Source: Halanaerobiales bacterium (GTDB taxonomy: Bacteria > Bacillota_F > Halanaerobiia > Halanaerobiales > DTU029). From it: a stretch of DNA of 18,768 nt. Shown one piece after another: positions 15,795 through 18,768 of the stretch. Both the position numbers and the translations under genes were made by a program. Under the pieces are notes generated by a model. The model saw only the letters and a list, made by a program, of their open reading frames with translations. It did no database searches and was not told the DNA's origin. Numbering within the stretch: the first letter of the stretch is position 1; each line of letters opens with the position of its first letter. The stretch spans positions 1 through 18,768 of the forward strand of contig JADQBV010000407.1 of assembly GCA_016278415.1 (NCBI GenBank), in the 5' to 3' direction.

Positions 15795-16202
15795 TCAACA
15801 CCTATCCCGATATTTACTTTCACCAAGTTGGATATTTAAAGCATGTACAGACATGTTAATCTCTATAGCTGATATAATTAAAGAAATCATCAATAATACT
15901 AAGGCTATTGCAAAAACAATCTCTCCAGCCAGGTTCTTTTCAAAAAATAATAAAAACATGGAAAACACACAAAAGAACAAAGATATTATGGCAGTAAATT
16001 GCATATTCCTAATCAAAACCACTCTCTTTCTCAATGACTTTAGCTGACATTTAATTACTATATCATCATCTTCCTTTTGCACTGCTACATCATGTAAATT
16101 TCTTATTAAATCTGCAACAGCAGAAAACCTATTTGTATAAGCCAACATTAGTAAAGATATCGTTGAGAAAACTAGCGCTGGTGTTGTCAAAGTAAATTCC
16201 AT
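15795..16202 (-). CDS. DUF2721 family membrane protein
   Basis: A 135-residue integral membrane protein with the DUF2721 pattern: TPALVFSTISLLMLAYTNRF (7-26) as the first membrane segment, a cytoplasmic charged stretch containing LKSLRKRVVLIRNMQ (54-68), and two more hydrophobic segments (about 69-87 and 91-112), followed by an amphipathic C-terminus. Function of the family is unknown. Start: ATG 16200-16202 with GAGGTG seven bases upstream. It is the last gene of the minus-strand cluster, but a 142-base gap with a repeat separates it from the related gene upstream. A hairpin with CCACG/CGTGG (15770-15781) lies just after its stop but has no T-tract. Confidence 0.88.
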   Translation of the reverse strand: MEFTLTTPALVFSTISLLMLAYTNRFSAVADLIRNLHDVAVQKEDDDIVIKCQLKSLRKRVVLIRNMQFTAIISLFFCVFSMFLLFFEKNLAGEIVFAIALVLLMISLIISAIEINMSVHALNIQLGESKYRDRC

Positions 16203-16256
16203 TTCATTTCACCTCAATTTTTATATTATTATAATTAAAAATATATTAATCAAATT

Positions 16257-16308
16257 ATGGCTAACCAGGAAAATCCTTGGGTAATTTGAGTAAGTGCGAA
16301 GTTTGAGT
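16257..16308 (+). repeat. Inverted-repeat copy A flanking the nuclease cassette
   Basis: ATGGCTAACCAG (16257-16268), 29 bases, then GAAGTTTGAGT (16298-16308). The same two blocks recur on the opposite strand at 17844-17794 with a 28-base spacing. The middle is not conserved. The copies face inwards around the two genes between them. Confidence 0.65.
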
Positions 16309-16344
16309 TAATAAATATTACCTAATTCCACTTATGTAAATTCC

Positions 16345-16770
16345 TTATTGCAGATCTATACTAGAGTCTAGTCCTTTTAAAGAATAATAAATATCAACTA
16401 GAACTAGAAAAAGGGCAGACATAAAGAATATAAGGGCAAAAGCAAAAGTATAATAAGAAATTATAGGTCTTTCTAATAATGTTAAAAACATAGAAGTAGT
16501 AGCACAAAAAAGAGAAAGAACACCAGATATATGGATATGTTTAATAATAGATACCCTCTTTTTAAAAATATCTATTTGATCATAATACTTTCTTTTCCCA
16601 TAATGCCTTATATCCTCTTCACTTAACCCTTCTTGATTGTCTATAAATTCAATGTCCTTCTGAAAAGTCCTTATCATACGAGAGAGTTTAGTAAACCGGC
16701 CGATATAAGCCGATAATAATAAACATATTGTTGTAAATAATACAGCTGGAGTCGATATATCAAGATACAT
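16345..16770 (-). CDS. Second DUF2721-like membrane protein
   Basis: A 141-residue paralogue of the neighbouring DUF2721 protein: STPAVLFTTICLLLSAYIGR (6-25), a longer charged loop with GLSEEDIRHYGKRKYYDQID, then DIFKKRVSIIKHIH and two further membrane segments (about 83-101 and 107-128). The family signature TPA-x-LF-TI-LLL-AY and KRV-IIKH are kept. The ATG at 16768-16770 is chosen because AGGTGA lies five bases before it; a GTG at 16779 falls in that ribosome site. Its ribosome site overlaps the stop of the nuclease gene, five bases away, so the two are coupled. Role unknown; the pairing with an exported nuclease is noted. Confidence 0.82.
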   Translation of the reverse strand: MYLDISTPAVLFTTICLLLSAYIGRFTKLSRMIRTFQKDIEFIDNQEGLSEEDIRHYGKRKYYDQIDIFKKRVSIIKHIHISGVLSLFCATTSMFLTLLERPIISYYTFAFALIFFMSALFLVLVDIYYSLKGLDSSIDLQ

Positions 16771-16775
16771 TTTTA

Positions 16776-17753
16776 TCACCTATTTTCTTCATCTAAGACC
16801 ATAATCTGTAACGGACTATCAACAATAATTTCTATCTGACCCTTATATTCCTCAACCTGACCACTAACCTTAATTCTTCTGTCTATTAAATAAGCAAGTG
16901 GGTCATAATCAAACTTTTTAAAATCATCTTCAAAGATAACCACCTGCAGGGCGGCTTCTGTTTCTTGAGTGAATTCTTTAACATCAAATAATAGTACTGC
17001 ATCTTTATCATGACTTTTATCTATTAACCCTTCTACAATAACTTCTTCACCCATATAATCCTTGGCCTCTTCAGGAGAGATTTGCGGTAAAGTCTCATTA
17101 ATCTCATTCCACCTATTCCAAATCCCCTTTAAAGCCTTCCGGGCTTCTCCGGTAGCCTCCTTAAAAGACTCAGCATACAAGAGATTTGGTGGAATCAACA
17201 ATAAACTAGCATAACCATCCTGCAAAAGCTTTAAATTGAGTAAAGTACCATCTTCAAGAAATACATAGGCAAGTGTCCGATCATAATTATCTTTAATCTG
17301 CTGGTCATACTGCAAATAAACATATTTATTCAGCAATATTTCCTTAGTATAGTCAAAAGCCTCTCTAGCATAAAAGTCAGGATCTCCATCATCCCAATTC
17401 ATCTCAGCTGTATCAATACCAAGCAGTCGTACCTTTCTCCCATCCATTAAGCTAAATGTATCACCATCATATACCCAATCTACATAAACCTTCTCAAGCT
17501 GATTTAATTGATCAGAATCTAACTCTAACCCTTGAACCTGTTCAATTTCTTGATTATTATCTTGATCTATAACTTGAAGGTTTTTTTGTACACTTTTTTG
17601 GTAAATATCATGCTTAACTTTCTGAATACTTTCTAGCTTGATAACTTGAGCACTTTCTGAGATAATTTCCTGTCCGCTTAGCAATATAGAAATAAATAAT
17701 AGACAGACAATTATTGGTTTTAATATTTTCCTATATAAAGTCTCATTCATCAT
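16776..17753 (-). CDS. Exported staphylococcal-nuclease domain protein with OB-fold tail
   Basis: A 325-residue protein with an N-terminal signal sequence (hydrophobic at about 12-26), a Gln/Asp-rich linker, a thermonuclease (SNase) domain (about 86-220) and a C-terminal OB-fold-like domain (about 235-318, GEEVIVEGLI to GQIEIIVDS). SNase catalytic residues are all visible: DGDT (D98), RLLGIDTAE (R109, D114, T115, E117) and DRTLAYV (R159). It should hydrolyse extracellular DNA/RNA in a calcium-dependent way; nutrient uptake, competence or biofilm DNA are possible roles. The end of the signal reads LLSGQ, a lipobox with Gln instead of Cys, so lipid anchoring is unlikely. Start: ATG 17751-17753 or the next codon, from AAAGG five bases upstream; the GTG at 17774 has no ribosome site. 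Coupled to the DUF2721-like gene downstream. Confidence 0.9.
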   Translation of the reverse strand: MMNETLYRKILKPIIVCLLFISILLSGQEIISESAQVIKLESIQKVKHDIYQKSVQKNLQVIDQDNNQEIEQVQGLELDSDQLNQLEKVYVDWVYDGDTFSLMDGRKVRLLGIDTAEMNWDDGDPDFYAREAFDYTKEILLNKYVYLQYDQQIKDNYDRTLAYVFLEDGTLLNLKLLQDGYASLLLIPPNLLYAESFKEATGEARKALKGIWNRWNEINETLPQISPEEAKDYMGEEVIVEGLIDKSHDKDAVLLFDVKEFTQETEAALQVVIFEDDFKKFDYDPLAYLIDRRIKVSGQVEEYKGQIEIIVDSPLQIMVLDEENR

Positions 17754-17793
17754 AATAACCTTTCTTAAAGCCACAATTAATTACAGCTTAATT

Positions 17794-17844
17794 ACTCAAA
17801 CTTCCTAGTAACTACAATTATATTACAAATTTCTGGTTAGCCAT
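17794..17844 (-). repeat. Inverted-repeat copy B flanking the nuclease cassette
   Basis: Read on the minus strand: ATGGCTAACCAG (17844-17833), 28 bases, GAAGTTTGAGT (17804-17794). It is the partner of the copy at 16257-16308 and lies in the gap upstream of the nuclease gene. Confidence 0.65.
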
Positions 17845-17932
17845 TCGCAGAAAAAACGTCACTAAAACTCCAATTCATAGATTCCTTTAAGAAATTCGCG
17901 TTCGTGAGCATTAGCAAACAGGCATGAATGAA

Positions 17933-18768
17933 TCAAAAGGCTTTCTTCACCTTTTCCCATAATTTTTTAACTATAGCAGCAGTACTCTTACTTAAAGAAT
18001 GATCACTATATACTATCTCAACATAAAAATCTGTAAGATGTTTAATCTCATCACTTATATCAATATATTGATTACCTAACATTTTGCTATATTCATAAGG
18101 TGTCTGGTCTTTCTTCCTACCTTGACCTCGGAAAGATAGCAATTGCAACATTGAGTTATAGATAACAATAATCATCGAACGCAGGTTGGTAGGGATTTTA
18201 ATATTTTTTATCCTGGAGGTTTCCTGGGAAACCACCTTTTTCTCCTGCTTTCTCTTTTTAATTCTATGCCTACTGGATTTCATCCTAATATTTATCTGTT
18301 TAACTTTAGTAAAGATTTCTATTATAAAACCCTTTAAAAAAGAAATAAATTTTTTCATAAAATCAGGTAGATTCTTTACCTTTCTTAACTCTAGTTTTAA
18401 AAGGAAAATTATAAAAGCAAGTATAATAATAAAAAATGATGTATATAAAAGAACTTGTATAATTAAGAAAATAACTTGAAAATAGTCTACACCACCAGCC
18501 TGTTCCCTCCCCCCCATTTCACCACTTGGCATGGGACTCTGAGGTCTTTCCTGTTGCGGCACTTCTCCTGGACTCATCTCAGGTAAAATTGAATTAAGCC
18601 ACTGAGCAATTCTTTGCATAGGGAGCGGACTGTAATTATAAGGTAATACTACTGCAAAACTAAGAGCTATAACTAAAGTAATAATAATAAATCTATACCA
18701 ACCCTCTTTTAAAAGCACAGGTCGTTCTATCCCCTGTATATGCCAGTCAATAGTCTTTTTATCCAGGT
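17933..18768 (-). CDS. DUF4129 domain membrane protein, N-terminus cut by the window
   Basis: The frame is open through the right edge: codons before the GTG at 18716-18718 read LDKKTIDWHIQGIERP and fit the rest, so the true start lies outside the window and the GTG is not it. Visible parts are a first membrane segment (FIIITLVIALSFAVVLPYNY, near the right edge), an extracytoplasmic Pro/Gly/Met/Gln-rich loop (about 50 residues), a second membrane segment (VIFLIIQVLLYTSFFIIILA) and a basic cytoplasmic region. The C-terminal DUF4129 domain runs TPYEYSKMLGNQ to LWEKVKKAF. Proteins of this type often stand with MoxR ATPase, DUF58 and transglutaminase genes, which might continue beyond the window. 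Function unknown. Stop TGA at 17933-17935. Confidence 0.8.
   Translation of the reverse strand, partial: LDKKTIDWHIQGIERPVLLKEGWYRFIIITLVIALSFAVVLPYNYSPLPMQRIAQWLNSILPEMSPGEVPQQERPQSPMPSGEMGGREQAGGVDYFQVIFLIIQVLLYTSFFIIILAFIIFLLKLELRKVKNLPDFMKKFISFLKGFIIEIFTKVKQINIRMKSSRHRIKKRKQEKKVVSQETSRIKNIKIPTNLRSMIIVIYNSMLQLLSFRGQGRKKDQTPYEYSKMLGNQYIDISDEIKHLTDFYVEIVYSDHSLSKSTAAIVKKLWEKVKKAF

Noticed and set aside
15778..16047. 89-codon plus-strand frame
   Set aside because: Lies opposite the DUF2721 gene, which has a good ribosome site and family motifs.
17880..17932. Possible c-di-GMP (GEMM) riboswitch near GCAAAC
   Set aside because: Only the short GCAAAC resembles the consensus; the paired elements and the GNRA-tetraloop helix are missing.
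18716..18718. GTG as start of the DUF4129 gene
   Set aside because: The same frame is open to the window edge and no ribosome site precedes the GTG, so the gene is partial.

Overview
The window is AT-rich DNA with short intergenic gaps, strong purine-rich ribosome binding sites and several GTG/TTG starts. It carries a Spo0E-family sporulation regulator, two GGDEF/HD-GYP composite proteins, a KaiC-like/PPDK-N fusion protein and DUF2721 proteins. This points to a low-GC, probably spore-forming member of the Bacillota. The KaiC-like/PPDK-N architecture suggests an anaerobic lineage such as Halanaerobiales, but that placement is inference. No tRNA, rRNA, CRISPR array, transposase or phage gene was seen.

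Layout. 1-167: end of an M23 (LytM) peptidase gene (+). 367-1518: non-hydrolysing UDP-GlcNAc 2-epimerase (-), divergent from an M14 carboxypeptidase-like lipoprotein (+, 1851-2909). 3055-4993: three minus-strand genes, namely an orphan helical protein, a 49-residue zinc-ribbon protein with a clear terminator, and an orphan 245-residue protein. 5410-5583: a Spo0E-like protein with a TTG start (+). 5617-9370: a minus-strand group made of a short exported protein whose frame is apparently broken at a 7-base homopolymer, a solute-binding protein without an export signal, and a translationally coupled GAF-GAF-GGDEF-HD-GYP protein. 9685-10035: a GIY-YIG-like protein (+). 10186-12735: a membrane PAS-PAS-PAS-GGDEF-HD-GYP sensor (-). 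12890-15586: the KaiC-like/PPDK-N protein (-). 15795-17753: two DUF2721 membrane proteins and an exported staphylococcal-nuclease/OB-fold protein (-). The right edge cuts a DUF4129 membrane protein (-).

How the genes may work together. Two composite c-di-GMP enzymes sit within 7 kb. One keeps the RxxD inhibitory site and the other has lost its arginine. The second is coupled to a sugar-type solute-binding protein that should stay in the cytoplasm, which suggests an intracellular ligand-to-c-di-GMP module; this is the most interesting system here. The left part (M23 peptidase, WecB, M14 peptidase) has a cell-wall and surface-polymer theme. A second structural curiosity is a pair of inverted repeats, about 52 bases each, that flank the nuclease plus one of the two DUF2721 genes like the ends of a cassette.
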